Assembly: GCA_021162125.1 (NCBI GenBank)
Contig: JAGGZG010000373.1
Coordinates: 1-15,906, forward strand
Length of the DNA stretch: 15,906 bases
Source: Anaerolineae bacterium
Lineage (GTDB): Bacteria > Chloroflexota > Anaerolineae > JACIWR01
Direction of reading: 5' to 3'
The notes below the pieces were generated by a model. That model did no database searches. It was not told the DNA's origin and worked only from the letters and a program-made list of their open reading frames with translations. Position numbers and translations under genes: made by a program. Shown piece by piece: positions 6,086-12,426 of the stretch (its first letter is position 1; each line of letters begins with the position of its first letter).

Positions 6086-7288
6086 CTAGCCAATGAGAAG
6101 CCTGACGATGGGACCGGGCCGCAGGGCCGCGGCCGGCGAGGTCACCCCGATGATGACGTATCCGATGAGCAGCGCGAAATCGGGGTCGTGCTGAGCACGG
6201 CGGACGATGCGGTTCGTCACCCAGGGGATGCTTAGCAAGCGGCGCAGGATGCGCGCCGCGCGATGGTCGCGCCCGTAGCGGCGGTGTAGCTCCCGTCCGT
6301 AGGCAGCAAGCGCCACAGCGGAGCAATCGCCGTCCTCCAGTGCGCGCCGGGCGTGCCGGGCGGCCAGTTCGCCGCTTTCCAACGCAGTGGCGATTCCCTC
6401 TCCGGTAAGCGGGCTGACCAGGCTGGCCGCTTCGCCGGCGACCAGGACGTTATCGGTGTAAGGAATGGTGCCCCCCACGCCGGTGCGCAGCGGATACCCC
6501 TGCGCCGGGCCGACCATCCGCGCCCGGCCCAGTCGTGCCCGCGCACACGGGTTGTTGGTGACGAAGTGGTGCAATGCATCCCTCAGATTCAAACGCCGAC
6601 TTCGTACCTCGGAGGCATAGGCACCGACCCCCACGTTGGCCCGTCCATCGCTCACGGGGAAAATCCACCCGTAGCCCGGCAGGATAGCGCGCTCGTAATG
6701 AATCTCCAGCAGCGTTGGTGACCCTTCCACCCCTTCGAAGTAAGCGCGCAGGGCCAGCATGTTGGGTGGATGGCGGATGAGGCCCAGGGTACTGGTGAAG
6801 GGAGCAAAGGCCCCGTCGGCAGCGATGACCAGCCTGGCTTCCACGCGCACGGTGTGCCCATCCTCCTCGCCCACCAGACGCACTTTGCCCGAGCGTAACC
6901 ACTCCAGGCCAGTAATTTTTACCCTCTCGGCCAGACGCGCGCCGGCGGCCACTGCCCGAGCCAGCAAAGCCTGATCGAGCTGGAAGCGGGGGATCACCCG
7001 CCCGTAGGAGAACTCGGGGGGGTCGGGGCTGTAGGTCACGAACTGCCCATTGGGAGCGGAAAGGCGCATGGTCTCCGGCTCGACGAAGCCGTTGCCCTGC
7101 ACCCATGGTCCCAGGCCCATGCACTCCAACACGGCCAGCGCACGTGAACTCACCCCATCACCGCAAGTCTTGTCGCGGGGAAAAGAGGTCTTGTCCAGGA
7201 GCAAGACGTCCACCCCGGCCCGCGCCAAAAAGTAGGCCGCCGCCGAGCCTGCCGGCCCTGCGCCGACGACAACCACGTCCGACTTCAA
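6086..7288 (-). CDS. Geranylgeranyl reductase family FAD-dependent oxidoreductase
   Basis: This protein of about 400 aa belongs to the GGR/digeranylgeranyl-glycerophospholipid reductase branch of group A flavoproteins, which reduce isoprenoid double bonds or act on related lipids. Visible motifs are the FAD-binding VVVVGAGPAGSAAA at the N-terminus, FPRDKTCGDG at about 37-46, YGRVIPRFQLDQALLARA, the ADGAFAPF segment, YGWIFPVSDGRANVGVG, and a second FAD motif GEAASLVSPLTGEGIATALE in place of the usual GDAAG. I chose the TTG at 7288: it follows GGAGAGGA by five bases and puts the FAD motif at the usual distance. A longer frame from a TTG at 7354 would overlap the PHP gene. It lies 56 bases downstream of that gene and is probably co-transcribed. 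The substrate cannot be told; membrane lipid or quinone tail reduction are options. Confidence 0.85.
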   Translation of the reverse strand: MKSDVVVVGAGPAGSAAAYFLARAGVDVLLLDKTSFPRDKTCGDGVSSRALAVLECMGLGPWVQGNGFVEPETMRLSAPNGQFVTYSPDPPEFSYGRVIPRFQLDQALLARAVAAGARLAERVKITGLEWLRSGKVRLVGEEDGHTVRVEARLVIAADGAFAPFTSTLGLIRHPPNMLALRAYFEGVEGSPTLLEIHYERAILPGYGWIFPVSDGRANVGVGAYASEVRSRRLNLRDALHHFVTNNPCARARLGRARMVGPAQGYPLRTGVGGTIPYTDNVLVAGEAASLVSPLTGEGIATALESGELAARHARRALEDGDCSAVALAAYGRELHRRYGRDHRAARILRRLLSIPWVTNRIVRRAQHDPDFALLIGYVIIGVTSPAAALRPGPIVRLLIG

Positions 7289-7344
7289 CTCTGTCCTCTC
7301 CGCAAGCCCTCCCACGGGATTGAAACCCGCGAGAGGACTCAGCC

Positions 7345-8082
7345 TCACTTCCAAAAATGCTCAGTCACCAGATGATCGAGCAGACCACGTTCCTGTAGGA
7401 ATTCCCAGGCATCGTTCAATACACCGACCTCGGCTGCGCTGTGGTGGGTATCGCTGCCGATGGAGAACAACACCCGGCTGCGGCCGAAAGCCGCCCATAG
7501 GGCCTCGTTGTACGGAGTAGGATACTGGTAATGGAGCACGGGGCGCCCGTCCGGAGCGAATATGGCGTTGCGGTGTGCCGGACATAGTTCGACGAAAATC
7601 TCGTTGTCCTCCAGCGCGGCGACGAGGTCCACTGCATCCATCAGCGGCGCGAAGTTGCGGGCCAGGGGATTGTGAGCCAGGCCAACGGGCACGGTGATTT
7701 GCGGGCGGATGGCCAGCAACTCGTCCAGCGGATAGCCGTACCACTCCACGTCAGCCACGTACTCGAAGAGCACGTAGTCAAGCTGATTGAGCAACTGACT
7801 GGCCAGCAGCGGCTCTAACTGCGTCCGCGCGGAGAAATCAACCTCCAGCCCGACGAGCACTTTGATCTCGTCGGCATACCACTTGGCCAGGAGGCGCAGT
7901 TCGACAATGTAATCCAGCAGGCGATGCAGATCCACGTACTTGCGGCTGTGGGCCAGCTTGCTGGTATAATAGTGGTCTGTAATGCCGATGTGGGTCAACC
8001 TCACAGCAACGGCGGCCTCGACAAGCTGCTGTGGCGAGAGATTGCCATCGGACCAGGTGGTATGGTTATGCAGGTTGATCAT
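7345..8082 (-). CDS. PHP-domain metal-dependent phosphoesterase
   Basis: This 245-aa PHP-domain protein belongs to the superfamily that includes histidinol phosphatase HisK and the DNA polymerase III alpha N-terminal domain. Metal-binding motifs are LHNHTTWSDG at residues 4-13 (H5, H7, D12), GITDH at 33-37, E80 in VGLEVDF, a later AHRN segment, and GSDTHH near the C-terminus. There is no polymerase or other extra domain, and the length fits stand-alone PHP hydrolases. The ATG at 8082 must be near the true start because the first metal ligand is residue 5, but no good ribosome site precedes it. It sits between the enoyl-CoA hydratase gene (171-base gap) and the flavoprotein. Histidinol-phosphatase or nucleotide-type activity is possible; the substrate is unknown. 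Confidence 0.85.
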   Translation of the reverse strand: MINLHNHTTWSDGNLSPQQLVEAAVAVRLTHIGITDHYYTSKLAHSRKYVDLHRLLDYIVELRLLAKWYADEIKVLVGLEVDFSARTQLEPLLASQLLNQLDYVLFEYVADVEWYGYPLDELLAIRPQITVPVGLAHNPLARNFAPLMDAVDLVAALEDNEIFVELCPAHRNAIFAPDGRPVLHYQYPTPYNEALWAAFGRSRVLFSIGSDTHHSAAEVGVLNDAWEFLQERGLLDHLVTEHFWK

Positions 8083-8136
8083 GGCAGATAGCCGCCAATG
8101 GCCGATAGGCTCAGCTCAATTTGGTTCAGTTGGTGG

Positions 8137-8177
8137 CGTGATGCGTGTTGCGTATTCCGTTCCATCCACGCATCACG
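8137..8177. repeat. Inverted repeat in the hydratase-PHP gap
   Basis: CGTGATGCGTG at 8137-8147 pairs perfectly with 8167-8177 across a 19-base loop. The loop and flank contain further GTGTTGCG and GTAACACG words, giving a low-complexity TTGCGT/ACGCA character. The whole gap (8083-8253) holds no gene. A second small hairpin, TGGCTC/GAGCCA (8215-8220 with 8231-8236), lies just past the hydratase stop and could be its weak terminator. Confidence 0.5.
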
Positions 8178-8253
8178 TAACACGACCTGGAAGGCTAAAA
8201 GTGCACATCAGGCATGGCTCCGTTTTCACTGAGCCAAATCGCGCTCGGTATCG

Positions 8254-9039
8254 CTAGCGCCCCTTCCAGACCGGCTTGCGTTTTTCCAGAAAGGCGTTGA
8301 TACCCTCCACACGATCCTCGGTCTCGAAAACCGTGCCAAACTGATCCGCCTCGTACACCAGCCCGCGAGCCAAATTGCCCTCCAGCCCTTCGTTAATCGC
8401 CCTCTTGGCCAGCCGCAGGGCGATGGGCGGCTTGGCAGCCAACTTGCGGGCCAACGCGCGGGTGAATTCCATCAGTTCGGCAGCAGGGACGACGAATTCC
8501 ACCAAGCCGATGCGTCGCGCCTCCTCGGCAGAGATGTGCTCGCCGCTGAGAACCAGATACTTGGCCATCCCCCGGCCCACCAGCCGGGGCAGGCGTTGAG
8601 TGCCGCCGTAACCGGGGATGATCCCCAGGTTGATCTCCGGCTGGCCCAGACGAGCAGTGTCGGCAGCGACGCGGATGTCGCAAGCCATGGCCAGCTCACA
8701 ACCGCCACCCAGGGCATAGCCATTGATGGCGGCGATCACCGGCTTAGACAGCCGCTCGATCCTGTCCAGCACCGCCTGACCACGGCGGGCGAACTCGGCA
8801 GCCTCTGACATGGAAGTCAGCTCGTTGAACTGGCTGATGTCTGCCCCGGCGACGAACGCTTTCTGACCCGCGCCGGTGAGGATGATTGCCCCTATCGTCG
8901 GGTCAGCGTTCAATTCGCCAATCGCTGCGTTCAACTCGTCCATCACCGCCTGATTCAGCGCGTTGAGCACTTTCGGCCGGTTAAAAGTAATGATCGCGAT
9001 AGGGGGCTCACGATCCACCAGAATGTTTTCGTAATCCAT
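8254..9039 (-). CDS. Enoyl-CoA hydratase (crotonase family)
   Basis: This 261-aa protein is a full-length crotonase-superfamily member that hydrates trans-2-enoyl-CoA, for example crotonyl-CoA to 3-hydroxybutyryl-CoA, or runs the reverse. The oxyanion-hole segment AFVAGADI is at 61-68 and the second hole at GGGCE. Both catalytic glutamates are present: E115 in GGGCELAMACD and E135 in GQPEINLGIIPGYGGTQRLP. That favours hydratase over isomerase-only or decarboxylase relatives. AGGAGG at 9050-9045, five bases before the ATG, fixes the start. It lies 154 bases downstream of the hydroxyacyl-CoA dehydrogenase on the same strand, the enzyme for the adjacent reaction. Chain-length preference cannot be read from sequence, so a crt-type label is plausible but not certain. 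Confidence 0.93.
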   Translation of the reverse strand: MDYENILVDREPPIAIITFNRPKVLNALNQAVMDELNAAIGELNADPTIGAIILTGAGQKAFVAGADISQFNELTSMSEAAEFARRGQAVLDRIERLSKPVIAAINGYALGGGCELAMACDIRVAADTARLGQPEINLGIIPGYGGTQRLPRLVGRGMAKYLVLSGEHISAEEARRIGLVEFVVPAAELMEFTRALARKLAAKPPIALRLAKRAINEGLEGNLARGLVYEADQFGTVFETEDRVEGINAFLEKRKPVWKGR

Positions 9040-9099
9040 CTGCTCCTCCTACACGCGGGTGCGAAGTCCGACGTCCATCCTCAGACTCCTATCTCGCTG

Positions 9100-9154
9100 C
9101 CGCTGGATTGTCAAATCCGGTGGCCTGGCTGCGGATTTGGCAATCCGCAGCCAG
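9100..9154. repeat. Two adjacent related palindromes
   Basis: Bases 9100-9109 pair with 9114-9123 (10 bp with two wobbles, loop GTCA). Bases 9125-9137 pair perfectly with 9142-9154 (13 bp, loop TGGC). Both stems close on the same core, GGATT-N4-AATCC, with only one base between the two hairpins. There is no T-run. This looks like a duplicated REP-type palindrome between the dehydrogenase and hydratase genes, or a processing or termination signal. Confidence 0.6.
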
Positions 9155-9180
9155 CACAAATGAGGTGAGGACACCCAAAG

Positions 9181-9202
9181 TACGGTTATAGTACTAACCG
9201 TA
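9181..9202 (-). terminator. Hairpin overlapping the dehydrogenase stop codon
   Basis: TACGGTTA (9181-9188) pairs with TAACCGTA (9195-9202) around a 6-base loop. The stop codon (9196-9194) lies at the stem-loop junction. On the minus strand the stem is followed by CTTTGGG, a weak tract at best. It may protect the 3' end or attenuate read-through into the hydratase gene. Confidence 0.3.
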
Positions 9203-10045
9203 GTCGTAGAACCCCTTACCGCTCTTCCGTCCCAGATGTCCGGCGAGCACCATCCGGCGCAGAAGCGGCGGTGCGGCGTAACGCGGGTCCTTGAACTCCT
9301 CGTACATAGCATCGGCGATGAACAGACAGGTATCCAGGCCCACGAAGTCAAGTAGAGTCAGCGGGCCCATGGGATGGTTCAGCCCCAGTTTGATAGCGGT
9401 GTCAATGTCCTCTTTGCTCGCCAGACCATTCTCGTAGATGCGCACTGCATCGAGGAGGTACGGTATCAGCAGGCGGTTGACGATGAAACCCGGTGTGTCC
9501 TTAGCAGTGACCATCGTCTTGCCCAGGGAGGCACCGAACTCGCGGGCGATGGCCATCGTCTCGTCGCTGGTGAGGATGGTGCGCACGAACTCGATGAGGG
9601 GCATCACCGGCACAGGGTTGAAGAAGTGGATACCCAGCACCTTGTCGCCGCGCTTCGTCACTGAGGCCATCTCGGTGATACACAGGGACGAAGTGTTGCT
9701 GGCCAGGATAGCGTGCGGCGGGAGAATGCCGTCCAACTCGGCGAAGATGCTCTTCTTGATCTCCATGTTCTCGACTGCGGCCTCGATGGCGATGTCACAA
9801 TCGGCCATGTCGGCCAGGGTCGTCGTGCCCTTGATCCGCCCCCAGGCAGCGTCCATGTCCTCCTGGGCAAGCTTGCCCTTCCGCACGCCTTTGGACATGG
9901 ACTTCTTGATCCGGCCCAGTCCCTTTTGCAGGAATTCGTCGTTCACCTCGCGGACGACGACCTCGTACCCGGCGCGGGCGCAGACTTCGACGATGCCGGA
10001 GCCCATCAGCCCGCAGCCTACCACACCGACTTTTCTGATCTCCAT
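9194..10045 (-). CDS. hbd: 3-hydroxybutyryl-CoA dehydrogenase
   Basis: This 283-aa protein matches the length of single-function 3-hydroxybutyryl-CoA dehydrogenases, which interconvert acetoacetyl-CoA and 3-hydroxybutyryl-CoA with NAD(P). The Rossmann motif GCGLMGSG is at 10-17. Catalytic residues are S119 in SNTSSL, H140 in GIHFFNP, E152 and N190 in FIVNRLL. The C-terminal domain shows HPMGPLTLLDFVGLDT and ends GRKSGKGFYDYG, as expected. The ATG at 10045 is preferred, with purine-rich AAGGAGAGAG upstream, over an in-frame TTG 12 codons earlier that would add residues before the Rossmann strand. It is the first gene of the minus-strand run with the hydratase. A thiolase for the preceding step is 2.4 kb away on the same strand, beyond a toxin-antitoxin pair. 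Confidence 0.93.
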   Translation of the reverse strand: MEIRKVGVVGCGLMGSGIVEVCARAGYEVVVREVNDEFLQKGLGRIKKSMSKGVRKGKLAQEDMDAAWGRIKGTTTLADMADCDIAIEAAVENMEIKKSIFAELDGILPPHAILASNTSSLCITEMASVTKRGDKVLGIHFFNPVPVMPLIEFVRTILTSDETMAIAREFGASLGKTMVTAKDTPGFIVNRLLIPYLLDAVRIYENGLASKEDIDTAIKLGLNHPMGPLTLLDFVGLDTCLFIADAMYEEFKDPRYAAPPLLRRMVLAGHLGRKSGKGFYDYG

Positions 10046-10074
10046 TGGTCCGCTCTCTCCTTTCGTATCATATC

Positions 10075-10103
10075 TTGACAAAAGTTGTAAAAAGTTATAA
10101 AAT
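10075..10103 (+). promoter_or_regulatory. Promoter toward the HTH/PIN pair, with tandem 10-mers
   Basis: TTGACA (10075-10080), 17 bases, then TAAAAT (10098-10103). The spacer and -10 region consist of two head-to-tail 10-mers, AAAGTTRTAA (10081-10090 and 10091-10100), phased at about one helical turn. The site lies 30 bases upstream of the divergent dehydrogenase start, so a protein bound there could affect both directions. On the minus strand only a TATGAT box is seen, without a good -35. Confidence 0.5.
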
Positions 10104-10160
10104 TGTCGCGTGAACTTCTGCCAGCCTTTGGTTCAGTCCCTGATACTGCAACCGCACTTT

Positions 10161-10260
10161 GTCATTCTTGAGGAGCGAAGCGACGAAGAATCTCGTTTCC
10201 TGGCTTGAAATCGCAGTGCAACAACGGGATTCTTCACTCCCTTCGGTCGCTCAGAATGAC
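10161..10260. mobile_element. 100-bp MITE-like imperfect inverted repeat
   Basis: The element begins GTCATTCTTGAGGAGCGAAG and ends TCGGTCGCTCAGAATGAC. The 38-base arms are near reverse complements, sharing GTCATTCT, GAGCGA-type and GAAGAATC/GATTCTTC blocks, around a non-coding centre of about 25 bases. It encodes nothing. From memory, GTCATTCTGAG...GAAGAATC palindromes recur as dispersed repeats in several bacterial groups. It lies between the promoter at 10075-10103 and the antitoxin gene, so transcripts from that promoter would include it as a long hairpin. Confidence 0.65.
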
Positions 10261-10280
10261 TTTCATACTAACTGCGGCTG

Positions 10281-10288
10281 TAGTACTA
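10281..10288. promoter_or_regulatory. TAGTACTA palindrome before the antitoxin gene
   Basis: A perfect 8-bp palindrome lies four bases before the ribosome site GGAGGG (10293-10298). HTH antitoxins usually repress their own operon, so this is an operator candidate. The same TAGTACTAA 9-mer recurs at 9189-9197 at the end of the dehydrogenase gene, which weakens specificity. Confidence 0.25.
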
Positions 10289-10304
10289 AATTGGAGGGTA
10301 AAAG

Positions 10305-10655
10305 ATGTGCGCCTATAAACCGTATCTGACGTTGAAAGAGGCAGCACGGATACTGGGTATCCACGAACAGACTATCCGCAACTGGGAACGACGTGGGATC
10401 ATCCACCCGGTGCGTCTGCCCGGCAGTCGGATTCGCCGTATTCCAGCTACTGAGATCGAGCGAGTGAAAGCGCAGATGCACGCAGGTCAACGGACAGCCG
10501 GCACGGTCCGTCTGGATCCTCCCTGTGGCGACGCTGCCCTGATCGCGCAAGGCAGAGCTCAAGCAGAGGACATTAAGCGCGACCTTGCCGCCAGTGAACC
10601 CCCCTCGCTAGAAGACACTATGTATACCTTGCGAGGTAGATCGTGGTCGTCATAG
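10305..10655 (+). CDS. MerR/excisionase-type HTH protein, likely antitoxin
   Basis: This 116-aa protein has an N-terminal MerR-like/excisionase HTH (HTH_17 type) at about residues 7-57: YLTLKEAARILGIHEQTIRN then WERRGIIHP and IRRIPATEIERV. The remaining 60 residues are polar and have no recognised domain; in antitoxins such a tail binds and blocks the toxin. GGAGGG six bases before the ATG supports the start. Its last 13 bases overlap the PIN-domain ORF, an arrangement typical of toxin-antitoxin pairs with the antitoxin first. It is therefore read as the DNA-binding antitoxin and autoregulator of the operon (inference). A stand-alone transcription regulator or phage-type excisionase is less likely given the neighbour. 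Confidence 0.82.
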   Translation: MCAYKPYLTLKEAARILGIHEQTIRNWERRGIIHPVRLPGSRIRRIPATEIERVKAQMHAGQRTAGTVRLDPPCGDAALIAQGRAQAEDIKRDLAASEPPSLEDTMYTLRGRSWSS

Positions 10656-11101
10656 ATACAGATATATTCTTGCTCGAATTTGCCTTCCACCGTGACCCGC
10701 GTCACGCTGTCAATGCCGAATTCCTGGTCACTGTCCGTGATCGGGAGCCATCTATCACGGTCTACAACCTGATGGAGATACTGGGACAACTCTCTTTCAA
10801 TTTAAGCCCATCCCGTCTAGCAGGATGGCGGGTGTGGCTTCAGGAAGCCTACGGCCTGACCGTCCTCTGGCCGGCTCCCGCAGGTCGAGAGGCTGATGTA
10901 TTCTTCTACGAAGAAATTTACGCTGGCCCTCTGCACAAAATGCAGACACAACGGATGAGCTTCGTGGATGCGTTGATCATCGCTCTGGCCGAGCGTACTC
11001 CCGGCGTCGAGACTTTTGTCACCTGGAATGCCCAGCACTTTCGGAATAAAACCTCGCTGACCGTTCTGACCCCGGCCGAGTACCGTGCTGACAAAGCATG
11101 A
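10643..11101 (+). CDS. PIN-domain ribonuclease, likely VapC-type toxin
   Basis: This 152-aa PIN-domain protein belongs to a family of Mg2+-dependent ribonucleases that are usually toxins of type II modules. Acidic positions are D5 (with D7) in VIDTDIFLLEF, E45 in NLMEILGQL, and D109 in MSFVDALIIALAE. The fourth position is N129 in TWNAQHF instead of Asp, a change also tolerated in other PIN subfamilies. The GTG start at 10643 is supported by GAGGT (10633-10637) at five-base spacing inside the end of the HTH gene, so translation is coupled. The 3' end faces the hydrolase gene 39 bases away with no clear terminator between them. Specific RNA target unknown. Confidence 0.87.
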   Translation: MVVIDTDIFLLEFAFHRDPRHAVNAEFLVTVRDREPSITVYNLMEILGQLSFNLSPSRLAGWRVWLQEAYGLTVLWPAPAGREADVFFYEEIYAGPLHKMQTQRMSFVDALIIALAERTPGVETFVTWNAQHFRNKTSLTVLTPAEYRADKA

Positions 11102-11140
11102 AGATGACCAGCCCGTGTAGCCTCACAGTGGCGTGTCCGC

Positions 11141-12361
11141 TCACCTCGGCGGGTGCACCGCCAGGTATCGTTCCAGGATAGCGGCTGCTTCACCCAAGAT
11201 GTCGTAGGTTTGCCAGTCCTCCGTGGCGTTTATGGCGAAGATGGCCGCCCCCACGACGTAATCATCTTTCACGAGTTCGCTATCGTACCAGGCCAGTTGC
11301 TCGATGTAGTTGCCCGCCCCGTCAGTCCCCATGCCCTGCTCCGCCCAGTATTCCACAAAGTGCTTCCAACCCTGCCCGTCCGGCCCAGGCCGATTGCTGC
11401 CTACCGTGCCATCTACCCCGCACTCAGTGATCACCAGTGGCAGGTTCAGACCGGCCGGGATGAGATACTGGCGGTAAACCTTTCGATAGCGCAGGGTCAA
11501 CCAGCCCTCGTCCCCTTCAGTGCCGAACTGCATCACCGGTGCCGAGTACTCGTGCAGGCCCAGATAACCCCCGTGCTCGCGAGCTGACTCCAGGGCAGGC
11601 CGAAAGTAAGGCCAGTCCTCCAACGGTGGCCGGCCAGCGCTGAAGTTGCCGATCACCGACCGTATGCCTTGCTCGGCCAGGAGACGCACGCGCTCTGCCT
11701 CCATATCGGCCAACCTCTTCATCTGCTCCGCGTCGGAAGCCACGGGCTCATTGTAACCTTCCCAGGCATCGAAAACTTCCATGCGGCGGGAGTCCGCTGC
11801 CACCGGCAGAAGCAAATCCACCACCCGTCGCGCCTCCGCCAAAGGATCCATCGTGCTCAAATTCACCTGAGGCATAAGCAGGCGGCCGATAAATAAGGCA
11901 CGCGGCGACAGGGCTTTGATCTCGCTCAGGAAAATAGGATCGTGCTCGATGGTCTTGATCAGAGCCACGTTACCGGTGCGCATCAAATCGTAAATCTGAG
12001 CGTGAGGGCGAACGATGAAAAGTCCCAGCTTGCTGGGCGGCCCTGGCGGAAACGGCGTGGGTGTGGGAGTGGGAACAGGCGTGGGCGATCCCATCGGAGG
12101 GACAGTTGCCGTGGCAACCGGCGTGGGCGTTGGCGATCCCTCGCCGACCATCGGCAGCCAGACGTGTGCGCTGGCGGTCGGTGACGGGGTGGTTGTAGGG
12201 ACGAGGGTTGGGATAGAGCGGCGGCACGCGGCCATGAGCGCCGCCCAGGCCGCCACCCCAACACCCCGCAGAAAGTCACGGCGGCTCAACCGGCGAGCGA
12301 ACAAAGTCTGAGGCTGATCTGTCTTTTTCTGGATCGAATCCTCCTCTCCCCCAAAGTCCAC
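11141..12361 (-). CDS. Tat-exported glycoside hydrolase-like lipoprotein (clan GH-A type)
   Basis: This secreted protein of about 400 aa has a twin-arginine signal (LSRRDFLRG, then GVGVAAWAALMAAC, whose Cys may be a lipidation site). A long Thr/Pro-rich linker follows, then a roughly 295-aa domain resembling clan GH-A (beta/alpha)8 hydrolases. EGYNEP supplies a candidate acid/base Glu (E205 counted from the GTG at 12361) and LVITECG a candidate nucleophile (E313). It may cleave extracellular polysaccharide; the family number and substrate cannot be assigned. The start is uncertain. In-frame options are GTG 12361 and TTG 12304. The only strong ribosome site, GGAGAGGAGG (12349-12340), is followed at five bases by ATC (12334). 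Codons upstream of 12427 overlap the thiolase and are shadow. It is probably downstream in the thiolase transcript. Confidence 0.8.
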   Translation of the reverse strand: MDFGGEEDSIQKKTDQPQTLFARRLSRRDFLRGVGVAAWAALMAACRRSIPTLVPTTTPSPTASAHVWLPMVGEGSPTPTPVATATVPPMGSPTPVPTPTPTPFPPGPPSKLGLFIVRPHAQIYDLMRTGNVALIKTIEHDPIFLSEIKALSPRALFIGRLLMPQVNLSTMDPLAEARRVVDLLLPVAADSRRMEVFDAWEGYNEPVASDAEQMKRLADMEAERVRLLAEQGIRSVIGNFSAGRPPLEDWPYFRPALESAREHGGYLGLHEYSAPVMQFGTEGDEGWLTLRYRKVYRQYLIPAGLNLPLVITECGVDGTVGSNRPGPDGQGWKHFVEYWAEQGMGTDGAGNYIEQLAWYDSELVKDDYVVGAAIFAINATEDWQTYDILGEAAAILERYLAVHPPR

Positions 12362-12426
12362 CCTACCACCCACTATCTTACCGCGGCCCGCTGAATACTC
12401 ATTACTCGCTACTGATTGCCCGTTGC

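Noticed and set aside
7940..7970. TGGTATAAT extended -10 on the plus strand inside the PHP gene
   Set aside because: The -35 candidate TTGCGG is 19 bases away, and the sequence is explained by the codons for YYTSK on the minus strand. No supported plus-strand gene follows.
7982..8257. 91-codon plus-strand ORF across the PHP start and intergenic repeat
   Set aside because: It is half antisense to the PHP gene and half palindromic repeat, with no ribosome site or recognisable protein features.
9194..10081. Longer dehydrogenase start at TTG 10081
   Set aside because: It adds 12 residues that are not part of the Rossmann strand. The ATG at 10045 gives the usual family length of about 283 aa.
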